Part shown: piece after piece, positions 1-10,391 of the stretch
Position numbering within the stretch: position 1 is the first letter of the stretch
Layout: every line of letters begins with the position of its first letter
NCBI GenBank assembly: GCA_016742175.1
Contig: JACVCH010000001.1
Span: 62,001-126,000 of the forward strand
DNA: 64,000 nt
DNA from: Rhizobiaceae bacterium
GTDB lineage: Bacteria > Pseudomonadota > Alphaproteobacteria > Rhizobiales > Rhizobiaceae
Reading direction: 5' to 3'
Position numbers and translations under genes: made by a program
Notes under the pieces: model-generated
The model's input: the letters and a program-made list of their open reading frames with translations, nothing else
The model's database searches: none
Told to the model about the DNA's origin: nothing

Positions 1-381
1 TCCGGCATGTCGGACCCGGCAAAGGTCATGAACTTCCTCGACCTCTTCGGCACGTGGGATCCTTCGCTCGCCTTCGTCATGGGCGGCGCGGTGCTGGTCG
101 CCTTTTTCGGCTACCGGCTGGTGTTCGCGCGCGGCCGGCCGATCGCCCGTGGCGGCTTCAACCTGCCGACGCGCACCGATATCGACGCGCGCGTCGTCGC
201 CGGCCCGGCGATCTTCGGCATCGGCTGGGGTCTCGGCGGCTTCTGTCCCGGTCCGGCGCTGACCGCGCTCGGCCTCGGCGCGACCGGCACGCTCGCCTTC
301 CTCCCCGCCATGTTCCTCGGCATGTGGGCCGCGCGGCTTCTGTCCGAAGCGGATGCGCCGCGATACGAAGCGCTAGGGTGA
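1..381 (+). CDS. YeeE/YedE family membrane protein (DUF6691 type), 5' partial
   Basis: The reading frame is open to the first base of the window and codes for Ser-Gly before the first visible Met, so the true start lies outside. The visible part shows an aliphatic membrane segment near the start and a Gly/Pro-rich stretch (GWGLGGFCPGPALTALG) with the conserved Cys of the YeeE/YedE (sulfur-transport) family. Members with this short length usually sit next to a second YeeE/YedE half and are thought to move thiosulfate-like sulfur compounds across the inner membrane; the partner would be upstream of the window. The family call is firm, the substrate is inference. Confidence 0.8.
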   Translation, partial: SGMSDPAKVMNFLDLFGTWDPSLAFVMGGAVLVAFFGYRLVFARGRPIARGGFNLPTRTDIDARVVAGPAIFGIGWGLGGFCPGPALTALGLGATGTLAFLPAMFLGMWAARLLSEADAPRYEALG

Positions 382-388
382 AGACGCC

Positions 389-1579
389 TCAGCGGCTGCG
401 TGACAGTTCGCGCGTCGCCTTTTCGAGCCCGTTCAGCGTCAGTGGGAACATGCGCTCGGAAAAGATCTCGCGGATCATCTGGATCGAGTGCGTATAGCCC
501 CAGTGTTTCTCGCGCACGGGGTTGAGCCAGACGGCCTTCGGCCAGTGCTGGAGGACGCGCTGCAGCCAGACGATGCCGGCCTCCGCGTTCCAGTGCTCCA
601 CCGCGCCGCCCGGATAGGCGATCTCGTAGGGGCTCATCGAGGCGTCGCCGACGAAGATCGCCTTGTAGTCGGCGCCGTATTTGTGAAGCACGTCATAGGT
701 CGGGATCACGGCCGTATGCCGGCGGGCATTGTCCTTCCACACGCCTTCGTAGACGCAGTTGTGGAAATAGAAATACTCGAGCTGGCGGAACTCCGCTCGC
801 GCGGCCGAGAACAGTTCCTCGACGATGCGGATGTGGTCGTCCATCGAGCCGCCGACGTCGAAGAACATTAACAGCTTCACCGCATTGCGCCGTTCGGGGC
901 GCGTCTGGACGTCGAGATAGCCGTGCTCGGCGGTCGACTTGATCGTGCCGCCGAGGTCGAATTCCTCATCCGCGCCCTCGCGCACCCAGCGGCGCAGGCG
1001 CTTCAGCGCGACCTTGATGTTGCGCGTGCCGAGTTCGACCGAATCGTCGAAGTTCCTGAATTCGCGCTTGTCCCAGACCTTGACCGCGCGGCGGTGCCGG
1101 CTCGTCTCCTGGCCGATCCGCACGCCTTCCGGGTTGTAGCCATAGGCGCCGAAGGGCGAGGTGCCGGCGGTGCCGATCCATTTCGACCCGCCCTGGTGGC
1201 GGCCCTTCTGCTCCTCCAGCCGCTTCTTCAGCGTCTCCATCAGCTTTTTGAAGCCGCCGAGGCTCTCGACCAGCTTCTTTTCCTCGTCGGTCAGGTGCTT
1301 TTCGGCCAGCCGCCGCAGCCATTCGTCGGGAATGTTTGCGACATCGACGGCGCTCTCGCCAGACACCGCCTCGACGCCCTTGAAGACGTGACCGAAAACC
1401 TGGTCGAACCGGTCGATGTGCCGCTCGTCCTTCACCATCGCCGCGCGCGCCAGGTAGTAGAAGCCCTCGACGTCGTAGTCGACGAGATGCGCGTCCATGC
1501 CTTCGAGCAGCGACAGGTATTCCCGCAAGGAGACGGGAACGCGCGCGGCCTTCAGTTCGAGGAAGAATGGAATGAACAT
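389..1579 (-). CDS. VWA domain-containing CoxE-like protein
   Basis: A 396-residue cytosolic protein. The C-terminal half is a von Willebrand factor A fold with a MIDAS-like FFDVGGSMDDH motif at about residue 245, where Gly stands in for the first Ser of DxSxS. The N-terminal half is charged and helical, as in the CoxE-like family (DUF58/VWA relatives). Such proteins usually pair with MoxR AAA+ ATPases in metalloenzyme maturation; no MoxR gene is next door here, though one could lie elsewhere. The ATG at 1579 is preferred over an in-frame TTG nine bases upstream. It converges on the YeeE/YedE gene with a 7-bp gap. Confidence 0.85.
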   Translation of the reverse strand: MFIPFFLELKAARVPVSLREYLSLLEGMDAHLVDYDVEGFYYLARAAMVKDERHIDRFDQVFGHVFKGVEAVSGESAVDVANIPDEWLRRLAEKHLTDEEKKLVESLGGFKKLMETLKKRLEEQKGRHQGGSKWIGTAGTSPFGAYGYNPEGVRIGQETSRHRRAVKVWDKREFRNFDDSVELGTRNIKVALKRLRRWVREGADEEFDLGGTIKSTAEHGYLDVQTRPERRNAVKLLMFFDVGGSMDDHIRIVEELFSAARAEFRQLEYFYFHNCVYEGVWKDNARRHTAVIPTYDVLHKYGADYKAIFVGDASMSPYEIAYPGGAVEHWNAEAGIVWLQRVLQHWPKAVWLNPVREKHWGYTHSIQMIREIFSERMFPLTLNGLEKATRELSRSR

Positions 1580-1659
1580 GGGGCGCAAACTAGAGCGGTT
1601 GCCGGGCAGATGGAAGCCGTCTGTTCCCTTCTCACCCGAGCCTTGCTAAGGGGCGCACG

Positions 1660-2307
1660 ATGACCGCGCCCGTTTCCCCTTTCACCATCCTTCTCGGCGG
1701 CGATGCCGAGCCGACCCCGCGCCTTGCCCGCCAAGTCGCCGGCAGCCGCGTCATCGCCGCGGATTCCGGCATGCGCCATGCCGGGCCGCTCGGCCTCGTG
1801 CCCGAGCTTTGGACCGGCGACTTCGATTCCGTCGATGCCGCGCTCGATGCCGCCCATCCCGACATTCCGCGCGAGATATTCCCGCCCGCCAAGGATCTGA
1901 CCGATGGCGAGATCGCCGTCGAGGCGGCGCTGGCGCGCGGCGCGGCCGCCTTGACGCTGGTCGGCGCCTTCGGGGGGCCGCGCGCCGATCATGCGTTCCT
2001 GCATCTGGCGCTCGGCGTGCGACTGGCCGAAAGCGGGCTATCCATCTTGCTGACCAGCGGAACGCAGGAAGGTGTTCCGCTGCTTGAAGGCGCATCGCGC
2101 CTCGACTATCTGCCGGGCACCGTGTTCTCGGTCGTCGCGATGACCGACCTAGCCGGCCTGACGCTCGAAGGCGTGCGCTGGCCGCTCGACAAGCGGCACG
2201 TCCCCTTCGGCTCGTCGCTGACGCTCTCCAACGAGGTCACCGGCGATCTGACCGTTCACCTGACCTCCGGCCGCGCGATCCTCATCGCCCATCCGTCCGG
2301 CCAATAG
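1660..2307 (+). CDS. thiN: Thiamine pyrophosphokinase (thiamine diphosphokinase)
   Basis: 215 residues, usual family length. It transfers pyrophosphate from ATP to thiamine to give thiamine diphosphate. Visible hallmarks are the early LLGGDAEPTPRLA strand, an IAADSG motif near residue 30, the catalytic GDFDS motif near residue 50, the DLTDGEIAVEAAL helix near residue 80, GGPRADH, and a C-terminal beta region ending in SNEVTGDLTVHLTSG. No TPP riboswitch could be recognised in the short leader. It is 7 bp upstream of the ABC-F gene and probably co-transcribed. Its product is the cofactor of the transketolase encoded at 7132. Confidence 0.93.
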   Translation: MTAPVSPFTILLGGDAEPTPRLARQVAGSRVIAADSGMRHAGPLGLVPELWTGDFDSVDAALDAAHPDIPREIFPPAKDLTDGEIAVEAALARGAAALTLVGAFGGPRADHAFLHLALGVRLAESGLSILLTSGTQEGVPLLEGASRLDYLPGTVFSVVAMTDLAGLTLEGVRWPLDKRHVPFGSSLTLSNEVTGDLTVHLTSGRAILIAHPSGQ

Positions 2308-2314
2308 GAAATCC

Positions 2315-4120
<1,806 letters not shown>

Positions 4121-4122
4121 CC

Positions 4123-5061
4123 TCACAAGCACGCCTCGCAGATCGCCGCGATGTGCCGGCGATCCGTTCCGCAGCACCCTCCCAGCACCGAAATCTGCCC
4201 GAACTGCCGGCGCATCTCGCCATATTGACGGCCGAGATCGATCGGGTCGCCGGGATCGAGTTCGCTCGCCTCGTCGAGTTCGGCATGGCTCTTGGCCGAG
4301 GCGTTGGCGCGGACGCCGCCCAGCCTTTGCATCCAGGCCTCGCCATTGCCGAGCGACGTTGCGAAATGGCTCGGGTGGGCGCAGTTGATCATGTAGTAGA
4401 TCGGGGCGCCGTCGGTGTCGTCGTCGACGGTCTCGATCGCCGCGCGCAGGCTCGTGCCGGAGGCGAGGTTGCCGTCGGTCTCGACGGTGAAGGAGATGAC
4501 GCAGGGCAGGCCATAGGCCGCTGCTGCCCGCGCGATGCCGCAGGCTTCCTCGACATAGTTCATCGTCATGGCGCTCACCATGTCGGCGCCGGTGGCGTGG
4601 AAGGCCTCGATCTGCGCATGATGGTAGTGCTCGGCGCCGTCGCGGTCCATCAGGGACGTCGGCCGGTAGCCGTCGCCGCGCGGGCCGACCACGCCGTTGA
4701 CGACGATCCTGTCGCTGCCCTCGCCGAGTTCCCGACGCAGCGATTTCGCCCACGCGACCGCCTCGCGGTTGATCTCGGCCAGCGCGCTTGCGTCGAAGCC
4801 GAGCTTTTCGCCCCAGTCGCGGTTCGCCCGCCAGGTCGGCGTGTCGATGATGAAGCCCGCGTGGCGGGCGAGCGCCATCTCGACGAAGGGCGCGAAATAG
4901 TCCGTCAGTTGCTGGCGGCCATAGGCATTGAGCAGAAGCGGGAAGGCAGCGAAAAGCGGCAGGTCGACGCCGTCATGGAAGATCAGCGAGGTTTCAAGCC
5001 CGCCATCGGTCAGGAAGACCGCACCGCCCGGCCGCGGCAACACCGCGTGCGACATGATCAT
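4123..5061 (-). CDS. Homocysteine S-methyltransferase family protein
   Basis: 312 residues forming the zinc-dependent homocysteine-binding TIM barrel. The start LTDGGLETSLIFHDGVDLP carries the usual DGG(L/T)ET motif, INCAHP near residue 225 supplies the first zinc Cys, and GGCCGTD near residue 290 supplies the last two. There is no cobalamin or folate domain, so the methyl donor would be S-methylmethionine, betaine or a similar small molecule rather than methyl-tetrahydrofolate. It converges on the ABC-F gene (2-bp gap). The start at 5061 (ATG ATC ATG) could also be the ATG at 5055. Confidence 0.88.
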   Translation of the reverse strand: MIMSHAVLPRPGGAVFLTDGGLETSLIFHDGVDLPLFAAFPLLLNAYGRQQLTDYFAPFVEMALARHAGFIIDTPTWRANRDWGEKLGFDASALAEINREAVAWAKSLRRELGEGSDRIVVNGVVGPRGDGYRPTSLMDRDGAEHYHHAQIEAFHATGADMVSAMTMNYVEEACGIARAAAAYGLPCVISFTVETDGNLASGTSLRAAIETVDDDTDGAPIYYMINCAHPSHFATSLGNGEAWMQRLGGVRANASAKSHAELDEASELDPGDPIDLGRQYGEMRRQFGQISVLGGCCGTDRRHIAAICEACL

Positions 5062-5084
5062 GGCTCATCCGGCCCACGCCCGCT

Positions 5085-5108
5085 CAAGGCAGCTTTGAAG
5101 CCGCCTTG
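5085..5108. repeat. Imperfect 24-bp palindrome between divergent genes
   Basis: CAAGGC at 5085-5090 and GCCTTG at 5103-5108 flank AGCTTTGAAGCC, so the whole stretch folds back on itself with one mismatched pair per arm. It lies 24 bp upstream of the methyltransferase start and about 110 bp upstream of ccdA. It could be an operator for the divergent pair or an RNA hairpin in the methyltransferase leader. It does not match a SAM or SAH riboswitch that I can recognise. Confidence 0.4.
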
Positions 5109-5215
5109 CGAGGATGATCCGCCTGCAAGCGAATGCTGTCAATCGATCGACGACACCTGGCTTGCGGGCCGATGGGTATGCGCATATCCTATGCGCAGAA
5201 ACGAGGCCCGATCGC

Positions 5216-5455
5216 ATGCGCCACGAAAAACCCGCCGCCCGCAAACCGACCAACCTGACGCTCGACGCCGCGTTGTTGGCCGAAGCGAAGGAACTGTCCG
5301 TCAACGTCTCCCGCGCCGCCGAAACCGGCATCGCCGAAGCCGTCCGCGCCGAGAAGGAGCGGCTCTGGCTGGAGGAAAACCGCGAAGCGCTCGAAAGCTG
5401 GAAAGCCTGGGTCGAAGAAAACGGCCTACCCCTCGCCAAATATCGCATGTTCTGA
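5216..5455 (+). CDS. ccdA: CcdA-type antitoxin
   Basis: 79 residues. The N-terminal part (KPTNLTLDAALLAEAKEL, residues 9-26) is the ribbon-helix-helix DNA-binding segment of the CcdA family. The C-terminal part (ENREALESWKAWVEENGLP) is the flexible acidic, Trp-containing tail that wraps the CcdB toxin. The stop codon overlaps the ccdB start as ATGA, giving translational coupling. The pair probably represses its own promoter in the gap shared with the homocysteine methyltransferase gene. The ATG at 5216 is chosen because upstream in-frame codons encode no family sequence. Confidence 0.9.
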   Translation: MRHEKPAARKPTNLTLDAALLAEAKELSVNVSRAAETGIAEAVRAEKERLWLEENREALESWKAWVEENGLPLAKYRMF

Positions 5456-5751
5456 TGGCGCGGTATGACGTTTATCGCGCGCCCGACGATGCGCTTCTGC
5501 TCAACGTCCAGTCGCCGCTGCTCGACATTGTCGGTTCGCGCGTGGTGATCCCGCTTCTGCCGGCGTCGTCGACGCCCCGCTCGATCGCGCGGCTCCATCC
5601 CGTCTTTGACGTCGACGGCGAGCCGCACGTTCTGGCCACGCATCTGATCTCGGCTGTGCCTGATACGCTGGTCGCGGCTCGAGTTGCCAATCTAGCGCGA
5701 CACCACGACGAAATCGTCGCGGCGCTCGACATGCTGTTTCAGGGGTACTGA
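5455..5751 (+). CDS. ccdB: CcdB-type toxin (gyrase poison family)
   Basis: 98 residues starting MARYDVYRAPDDALLLNVQSP, which matches the CcdB fold (F plasmid [23 protein letters not shown]-like start). It has the conserved VQSPLLDIVGSRVVIPLL strand region, HPVFDVDGEPHVLATHL in the middle, and a C-terminal helix ending in ALDMLFQGY. The family poisons DNA gyrase subunit A. Chromosomal copies are common in alphaproteobacteria. Whether this toxin is still active cannot be read from sequence; the frame is intact and of full length. Confidence 0.9.
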   Translation: MARYDVYRAPDDALLLNVQSPLLDIVGSRVVIPLLPASSTPRSIARLHPVFDVDGEPHVLATHLISAVPDTLVAARVANLARHHDEIVAALDMLFQGY

Positions 5752-5777
5752 GGCCAACCGCCGATAAGGAGCCCTCA

Positions 5778-6236
5778 TTGGACGAGATCGTCATCAGGCC
5801 GGCCGTGTCGAACGAATGCGAGGCGCTTTCGGCCCTGTGTCTGCGTTCAAAGGGCTGGTGGGGGTATGACGAAGTCTTTCTCGAGGCATGCCGGGCCGAC
5901 CTTACCGTCACCCAACAGGACATCGACGGCATCTTCCGGGTTGCAGAACTGAACGGACGGCTTGGCGGTCTTGTCCAGGTGGTCCGCGACGGTGGCGAGT
6001 GGTCGCTTGGCGCCCTGTTCGTCGACCCGCCATTCATCGGCCGGAAGGTAGGAGCCGCAATGATGCTGTGGGCGATCAATGCTGCGAGAGAAAACGGCGC
6101 ACGCCGGCTCGTGATCGAGGCAGACCCGGCGGCGGTAGATTTCTACCGACGCTTCGGTGCAGTCGATGACGGCGTGGTTGCGTCGAGCGTACTGCCTGGG
6201 AGATTTATTCCACGGCTGTTGCTAGGCGTCGACTAG
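5778..6236 (+). CDS. GNAT family N-acetyltransferase
   Basis: 152 residues with the GNAT acetyl-CoA fold. GALFVDPPFIGRKVGAAMM near residues 75-93 is motif A, with the R/K-x-V-G-A pyrophosphate-binding loop, and LVIEADPAAVDFYRRFGAV near residues 113-131 is motif B, where the Tyr is the usual general acid. It starts with TTG at 5778 behind an AAGGAG at 5766-5771. Substrate unknown. It is 26 bp after ccdB on the same strand and may be read from the same transcript. It converges on zapA. Confidence 0.85.
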   Translation: MDEIVIRPAVSNECEALSALCLRSKGWWGYDEVFLEACRADLTVTQQDIDGIFRVAELNGRLGGLVQVVRDGGEWSLGALFVDPPFIGRKVGAAMMLWAINAARENGARRLVIEADPAAVDFYRRFGAVDDGVVASSVLPGRFIPRLLLGVD

Positions 6237-6247
6237 ACGAGAGGCGA

Positions 6248-6619
6248 TCACACCTGCCGCGGCCTGCCGCTCAGGCGGCTCGCCACCACTTCGAGCCGTT
6301 CGGCGAAATCGGCCAGAGCGCCGGTCAGCGCGGTGTCGTTCTTGTCGGCCTTGGTCAGCGCGTCGTCGCGGGTCTTGCGCAGCGTGCCGATCTCGGTCTC
6401 GAAGCCCTTGGTGCGCTTTTGCAATTCGACCAGCTCGTCCATGACCATGATGCCGGCCATCACGGTCAGGCGCTGGTCGCCGATTTCGCCGAACGAATCC
6501 TTCAGGTGCATCACATAGCGGTCGAACCGGCTGGCGAGCGAGATCAGGTGCTCTTCCTGGCCTTCGTCGCAGGCCATCCGGTAGGCCTTGCCGTCGATCG
6601 TCACGGTAACCTGAGCCAT
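6248..6619 (-). CDS. zapA: Cell division protein ZapA
   Basis: 123 residues. The N-terminal domain MAQVTVTIDGKAYRMACDEG is the family signature strand, followed by QEEHLISLASRFDRYV and the conserved RLTVMAGIMVMDEL helix. A charged coiled coil forms the rest. ZapA binds FtsZ and bundles protofilaments at the division site. It is 6 bp downstream of the DUF4164 gene on the same strand, the standard alphaproteobacterial arrangement. The 6S RNA gene often found just downstream of zapA in this group is not here: only 11 bp separate zapA from the convergent acetyltransferase gene. Confidence 0.93.
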   Translation of the reverse strand: MAQVTVTIDGKAYRMACDEGQEEHLISLASRFDRYVMHLKDSFGEIGDQRLTVMAGIMVMDELVELQKRTKGFETEIGTLRKTRDDALTKADKNDTALTGALADFAERLEVVASRLSGRPRQV

Positions 6620-6625
6620 GGGTCC

Positions 6626-6898
6626 CTACCTGTCGAGCACGGCGCGGATCGTCTCCATTGCGGTCACGAGCCGGCGCGAAACTTCCTTGTTGGCATCTTC
6701 GAGGCGCTCGGCGCGCGCTTCCGACGCGTCGAGTTCCTGGGCGAGGCGCGAGCGGTCGGCGTGCATGCGCTGCGCCTCGGCGTCCGCTTCCTGATAGTCC
6801 TGGTCGTTTTCGAGACGCGACGAGACCGCGCCTTCCAGCGCTTCGACCGCGGCTCCGAGACGGCCGATGACTTCCCTGAGTGTGGTTTCCCCTGTCAT
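6626..6898 (-). CDS. DUF4164 family coiled-coil protein
   Basis: 90 residues, almost entirely heptad-like charged helix (LGAAVEALEGAV through ERLEDANKEVSRRL), with no membrane segment. DUF4164 proteins are found immediately upstream of zapA in Hyphomicrobiales, which suggests an accessory role at the Z-ring similar to ZapB; that role is inference from position and coiled-coil character. The stop is 6 bp before the zapA start, so the two are almost certainly one operon. Its promoter must lie in the 233-bp gap shared with divergent tkt. Confidence 0.8.
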   Translation of the reverse strand: MTGETTLREVIGRLGAAVEALEGAVSSRLENDQDYQEADAEAQRMHADRSRLAQELDASEARAERLEDANKEVSRRLVTAMETIRAVLDR

Positions 6899-7040
6899 GG
6901 CTCCAACCTGGGCCCCCGACGCGAATCATTGTTACATGAGAACGTCTTAATCGGAAAACATTAAGCGGCGGACGAATCGGGCGTCAACAGAACGCGCCGA
7001 CTATCCCCGGCATTCGCCCCGCCCGCGCGCCCGCGCGGCG

Positions 7041-7068
7041 TTGACTCCCCGGCCCGAACGGCTATGTG
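7041..7068 (+). promoter_or_regulatory. Probable promoter of tkt
   Basis: TTGACT at 7041-7046 and TATGTG at 7063-7068 are separated by 16 bp and lie about 65 bp upstream of the tkt start. The fit to the alphaproteobacterial housekeeping consensus is moderate. Confidence 0.45.
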
Positions 7069-7131
7069 TCGCCTGCCGAAAGGGCCGAGCGCGCCTCCCA
7101 CTCCCCAATTCTTCGCAGGACCAGAGCGATC

Positions 7132-9126
7132 ATGACCACACGCGACAAGCACGACCGGATGGCCAATGCGATCCGCTTCCTTTCCATGGATGCGGTCGAG
7201 AAGGCGAATTCCGGCCATCCCGGCCTGCCGATGGGCGCTGCCGACATCGCGACCGTGCTTTACACCCGCTTCATGAAGCATGATCCCCAGCATCCGCACT
7301 GGGCCGACCGCGACCGCTTCGTCCTGTCGGCCGGCCACGGCTCGATGCTGCTCTATTCGCTGCTCTATCTGTCGGGCTACGAGGACATCACCCTGGACGA
7401 GATCCGGAACTTCCGCCAGCTCGGCTCCAAGACCGCCGGCCATCCCGAATACGGCCATGCGGCCGGCATCGAGACGACGACCGGCCCGCTCGGCCAGGGC
7501 CTCGGGAATGCGGTCGGCATGGCGATCGCCGAGCGCGTGCTCAACGCGCATTACGGCGACGGCCTCGTCGACCACCATACCTATGTGCTCGCCGGCGACG
7601 GCTGCCTGATGGAGGGCATCAGCCAGGAGGCGATCTCGCTCGCCGGGCACCTCAAGCTCAACAAGCTGATCGTGATGTGGGACGACAACAACATCTCGAT
7701 CGACGGCCCGGTCTCGCTTTCGGATTCCACCGATCAGGTCGCGCGCTTCGCCGCTTCCGGCTGGAACACGCTGCGCGCCGACGGCCACGATCCCGAAGCG
7801 ATCGCCCACGCCATCGAGACCGCACGCCAGTCCGACCGGCCGACCATGATCGCCTTCAAGACCACGATCGGCTATGGCGCGCCGACCCGCGCCGGCACCA
7901 ACAAGGCCCACGGCTCGCCGCTCGGCGCGGACGAGATCGTCGGCACCCGCAAGGCGCTGAAGTGGGACGCGGAAGCATTCGCCGTCCCCTCCGACATCCT
8001 CGACGCCTGGCGCCTGGCCGGCCTGCGCTCGGCCAAGGAGCGCAAGGCCTGGGAAGGCCGTCTCGCTGCGACCGAAAGCGAGAAGCGCGCGGAGTTCGAG
8101 CGTCGCATGCGCGGCGAATTGCCCGAAGGCCTCGACGCCGCGATCGTCGACTACAAGAAGAAGCTTTCCGCCGACAAGCCGAAGGTCGCGACCCGCAAGG
8201 CGTCGGAAATGGCGCTTGAGATCATCAACGCCATCCTGCCCGACACGATCGGCGGCTCGGCGGACCTGACCGGCTCGAACAACACCAAGACCTCGCAGAC
8301 CAAGCCGATCACGCCCTCGGATTTCTCCGGCCGCTATGTCTATTTCGGCATTCGCGAGCACGGCATGGCCGCGGCCATGAACGGCATGGCGCTGCATGGC
8401 GGCATCATCCCCTATGGCGGCACGTTCTTGGTCTTTTCCGACTATGCGCGCCCGTCGATGCGCCTCGCCTCGCTGATGGGCATTCGTTCGATCTTCGTCA
8501 TGACGCATGATTCCATCGGTCTCGGCGAAGACGGCCCGACCCACCAGCCCGTCGAGCACCTGGCGGCGCTTCGCGCGATCCCGAACCACTACGTCTTCCG
8601 TCCGGCGGATGCGGTGGAAACGGCCGAATGCTGGCAGATCGCGCTCGAATCCGAGACGACGCCCTCGACGCTCGCGCTCACGCGCCAGAACCTGCCGACG
8701 CTGCGCGTCGAGCATGACGAGGACAACCTGTCCTCCTACGGCGCCTACGAACTCGAGACTGCCAGCGACGAGGCCAAGGTCACGATCTTCGCCTCCGGCT
8801 CGGAAGTCGAGATCGCGGTGAAGGCGCGCGAGATCCTCGAGGCCAAGGGCCACCCGACGCGCGTCGTCTCCGTGCCGTGCTTCGAACTCTTCGGCGAGCA
8901 GAGCTACGAATACCGCCACGCGATCGTCGGCGACGCGTCGATCAAGGTCGGCATCGAGGCCGGCATCCGCATGGGCTGGGAGCGCCTGATCGGCTCGAAC
9001 GGCATCTTCGTCGGCATGACGGGCTTCGGCGCGTCGGGTCCGGCCGAGGAGCTCTACAAGCATTTCGGCATCACCACCGAAGCGGCCGTCAAGGCGGTCG
9101 AAGAGCGGATATCGAACGGTGGTTGA
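7132..9126 (+). CDS. tkt: Transketolase
   Basis: 664 residues, full length. It moves two-carbon ketol units in the pentose phosphate pathway using thiamine diphosphate. The N-terminal domain has the SGHPGLPMG motif, [13 protein letters not shown], and a TPP/Mg motif beginning [15 protein letters not shown] near residue 153 and ending in [10 protein letters not shown]. The pyrimidine domain holds [17 protein letters not shown] near residue 410 and [16 protein letters not shown] near residue 460. The ATG at 7132 is preferred over an upstream in-frame ATG because [20 protein letters not shown] matches the family N-terminus. It is the first gene of a tkt-gap-pgk order common in Hyphomicrobiales. 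Confidence 0.96.
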   Translation: MTTRDKHDRMANAIRFLSMDAVEKANSGHPGLPMGAADIATVLYTRFMKHDPQHPHWADRDRFVLSAGHGSMLLYSLLYLSGYEDITLDEIRNFRQLGSKTAGHPEYGHAAGIETTTGPLGQGLGNAVGMAIAERVLNAHYGDGLVDHHTYVLAGDGCLMEGISQEAISLAGHLKLNKLIVMWDDNNISIDGPVSLSDSTDQVARFAASGWNTLRADGHDPEAIAHAIETARQSDRPTMIAFKTTIGYGAPTRAGTNKAHGSPLGADEIVGTRKALKWDAEAFAVPSDILDAWRLAGLRSAKERKAWEGRLAATESEKRAEFERRMRGELPEGLDAAIVDYKKKLSADKPKVATRKASEMALEIINAILPDTIGGSADLTGSNNTKTSQTKPITPSDFSGRYVYFGIREHGMAAAMNGMALHGGIIPYGGTFLVFSDYARPSMRLASLMGIRSIFVMTHDSIGLGEDGPTHQPVEHLAALRAIPNHYVFRPADAVETAECWQIALESETTPSTLALTRQNLPTLRVEHDEDNLSSYGAYELETASDEAKVTIFASGSEVEIAVKAREILEAKGHPTRVVSVPCFELFGEQSYEYRHAIVGDASIKVGIEAGIRMGWERLIGSNGIFVGMTGFGASGPAEELYKHFGITTEAAVKAVEERISNGG

Positions 9127-9159
9127 GCCAAGCCTCGGAAAATAAAAACGATTTAGTCG

Positions 9160-9187
9160 AAAAGGGCGGGTCTGCACCCGCCCTTTT
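9160..9187 (+). terminator. Rho-independent terminator after tkt
   Basis: AAAAGGGCGGGT (9160-9171) pairs perfectly with ACCCGCCCTTTT (9176-9187) around a CTGC loop, giving a GC-rich stem with a T-run in the 3' arm. It lies 34 bp after the tkt stop and makes gap a separate unit. Confidence 0.9.
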
Positions 9188-9270
9188 CTCGTTTCTGGCG
9201 CTGGATTCCTCCACATTGCGCCGCTAAAGACGGCGCATCCGAGCCCCTACCTTCTCCCGGGAGACAGCGA

Positions 9271-10278
9271 ATGACTGTGAAAGTTGCCATCAACGGTTTT
9301 GGCCGCATCGGCCGCAACGTGCTGCGCGCGATCTACGAATCCGGCCGCACCGACATCGAGGTCGTCGCGATCAACGATCTGGGCCCGGTCGAGACCAACG
9401 CCCACCTGATGCGCTACGATAGCGTGCATGGCCGTTTCCCCGGCGAAGTCACCGTCAAGGGCGACGCGATCGACGCCGGCCGCGGGCCGATCAAGGTCCA
9501 CGCCGTGCGCAACCCGGCCGAGCTGCCGTGGAAGGCCGAGGGCGTCGACATCGCGCTCGAATGCACCGGCATCTTCACCTCCAAGGAAAAAGCCTCGGCG
9601 CATCTCGAAGCCGGCGCCAAGCGCGTCATCGTCTCGGCGCCCGCCGACGGCGCCGACCTGACGGTCGTCTACGGCGTCAACCACGACAAGCTGACCAAGG
9701 ACCACAGGGTCATTTCGAACGCGTCCTGCACCACCAACTGCCTGTCGCCCGTCGCCCAGGTCCTCAACGATGCCGTCGGCATCGAGAAGGGCTTCATGAC
9801 GACGATCCACTCCTATACGGGCGACCAGCCGACGCTCGACACGATGCACAAGGACCTCTACCGCGCTCGCGCGGCGGCCCTGTCGATGATCCCGACCTCG
9901 ACCGGCGCGGCCAAGGCCGTCGGCCTCGTCCTGCCGGAACTCAAGGGCAAGCTCGACGGCGTCGCGATCCGCGTGCCGACGCCGAACGTCTCGGTGGTCG
10001 ACCTGACCTTCATCGCCAGGCGCGAAACCTCGGTCGAGGAGATCAACGGCGCGATCCGCGCCGCCGCCGACGGCCGCCTCAAGGGCATCCTCGGCTACAC
10101 GGACGAGCCGCTGGTCTCGATCGACATCAACCACGACCCGCGTTCGTCGATCTTCCACATGGACCAGACCAAGGTCATGGAAGGCACGATGGTACGCATC
10201 CTGACCTGGTACGACAATGAATGGGGCTTCTCGAACCGGATGAGCGACACCGCCGTCGCCTTCGGCAAGCTGATCTGA
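9271..10278 (+). CDS. gap: Glyceraldehyde-3-phosphate dehydrogenase, type I
   Basis: 335 residues. It begins [18 protein letters not shown], the Rossmann NAD(P)-binding motif. The catalytic [15 protein letters not shown] motif sits near residue 150 with Cys as the nucleophile, followed by a substrate loop near residue 195 ([19 protein letters not shown]). The C-terminus has the [12 protein letters not shown] signature. It interconverts glyceraldehyde-3-phosphate and 1,3-bisphosphoglycerate. A GGGAG ribosome-binding site precedes the ATG. It is flanked by terminators on both sides and so is probably monocistronic. Confidence 0.97.
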   Translation: MTVKVAINGFGRIGRNVLRAIYESGRTDIEVVAINDLGPVETNAHLMRYDSVHGRFPGEVTVKGDAIDAGRGPIKVHAVRNPAELPWKAEGVDIALECTGIFTSKEKASAHLEAGAKRVIVSAPADGADLTVVYGVNHDKLTKDHRVISNASCTTNCLSPVAQVLNDAVGIEKGFMTTIHSYTGDQPTLDTMHKDLYRARAAALSMIPTSTGAAKAVGLVLPELKGKLDGVAIRVPTPNVSVVDLTFIARRETSVEEINGAIRAAADGRLKGILGYTDEPLVSIDINHDPRSSIFHMDQTKVMEGTMVRILTWYDNEWGFSNRMSDTAVAFGKLI

Positions 10279-10310
10279 TCGCCAACGGCGATTTTTCCCG
10301 ACAAAGTGGA

Positions 10311-10335
10311 CGCCCGGCCTCAAACCGGGCGTTTT
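10311..10335 (+). terminator. Rho-independent terminator after gap
   Basis: CGCCCGG (10311-10317) pairs with CCGGGCG (10325-10331) around a 7-base loop and is followed by TTTT. It lies 32 bp after the gap stop codon. Confidence 0.88.
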
Positions 10336-10391
10336 CTGTCCTAGATAGGGAGTGGTGGTCGTAACGGGCAAAGAGGGGACATGACGGGCGG

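Noticed and set aside
1589-1659. Possible TPP riboswitch before the thiamine pyrophosphokinase gene
   Set aside because: The leader is only about 70 bp and lacks the conserved CUGAGA and ACCUGA elements.
6236-6248. 6S RNA gene next to zapA
   Set aside because: Often present downstream of zapA in this group, but here only 11 bp separate zapA from the acetyltransferase gene.
6961-9216. A 751-codon open frame on the minus strand opposite tkt
   Set aside because: Antisense shadow of a GC-rich gene; no family resemblance and no ribosome site.
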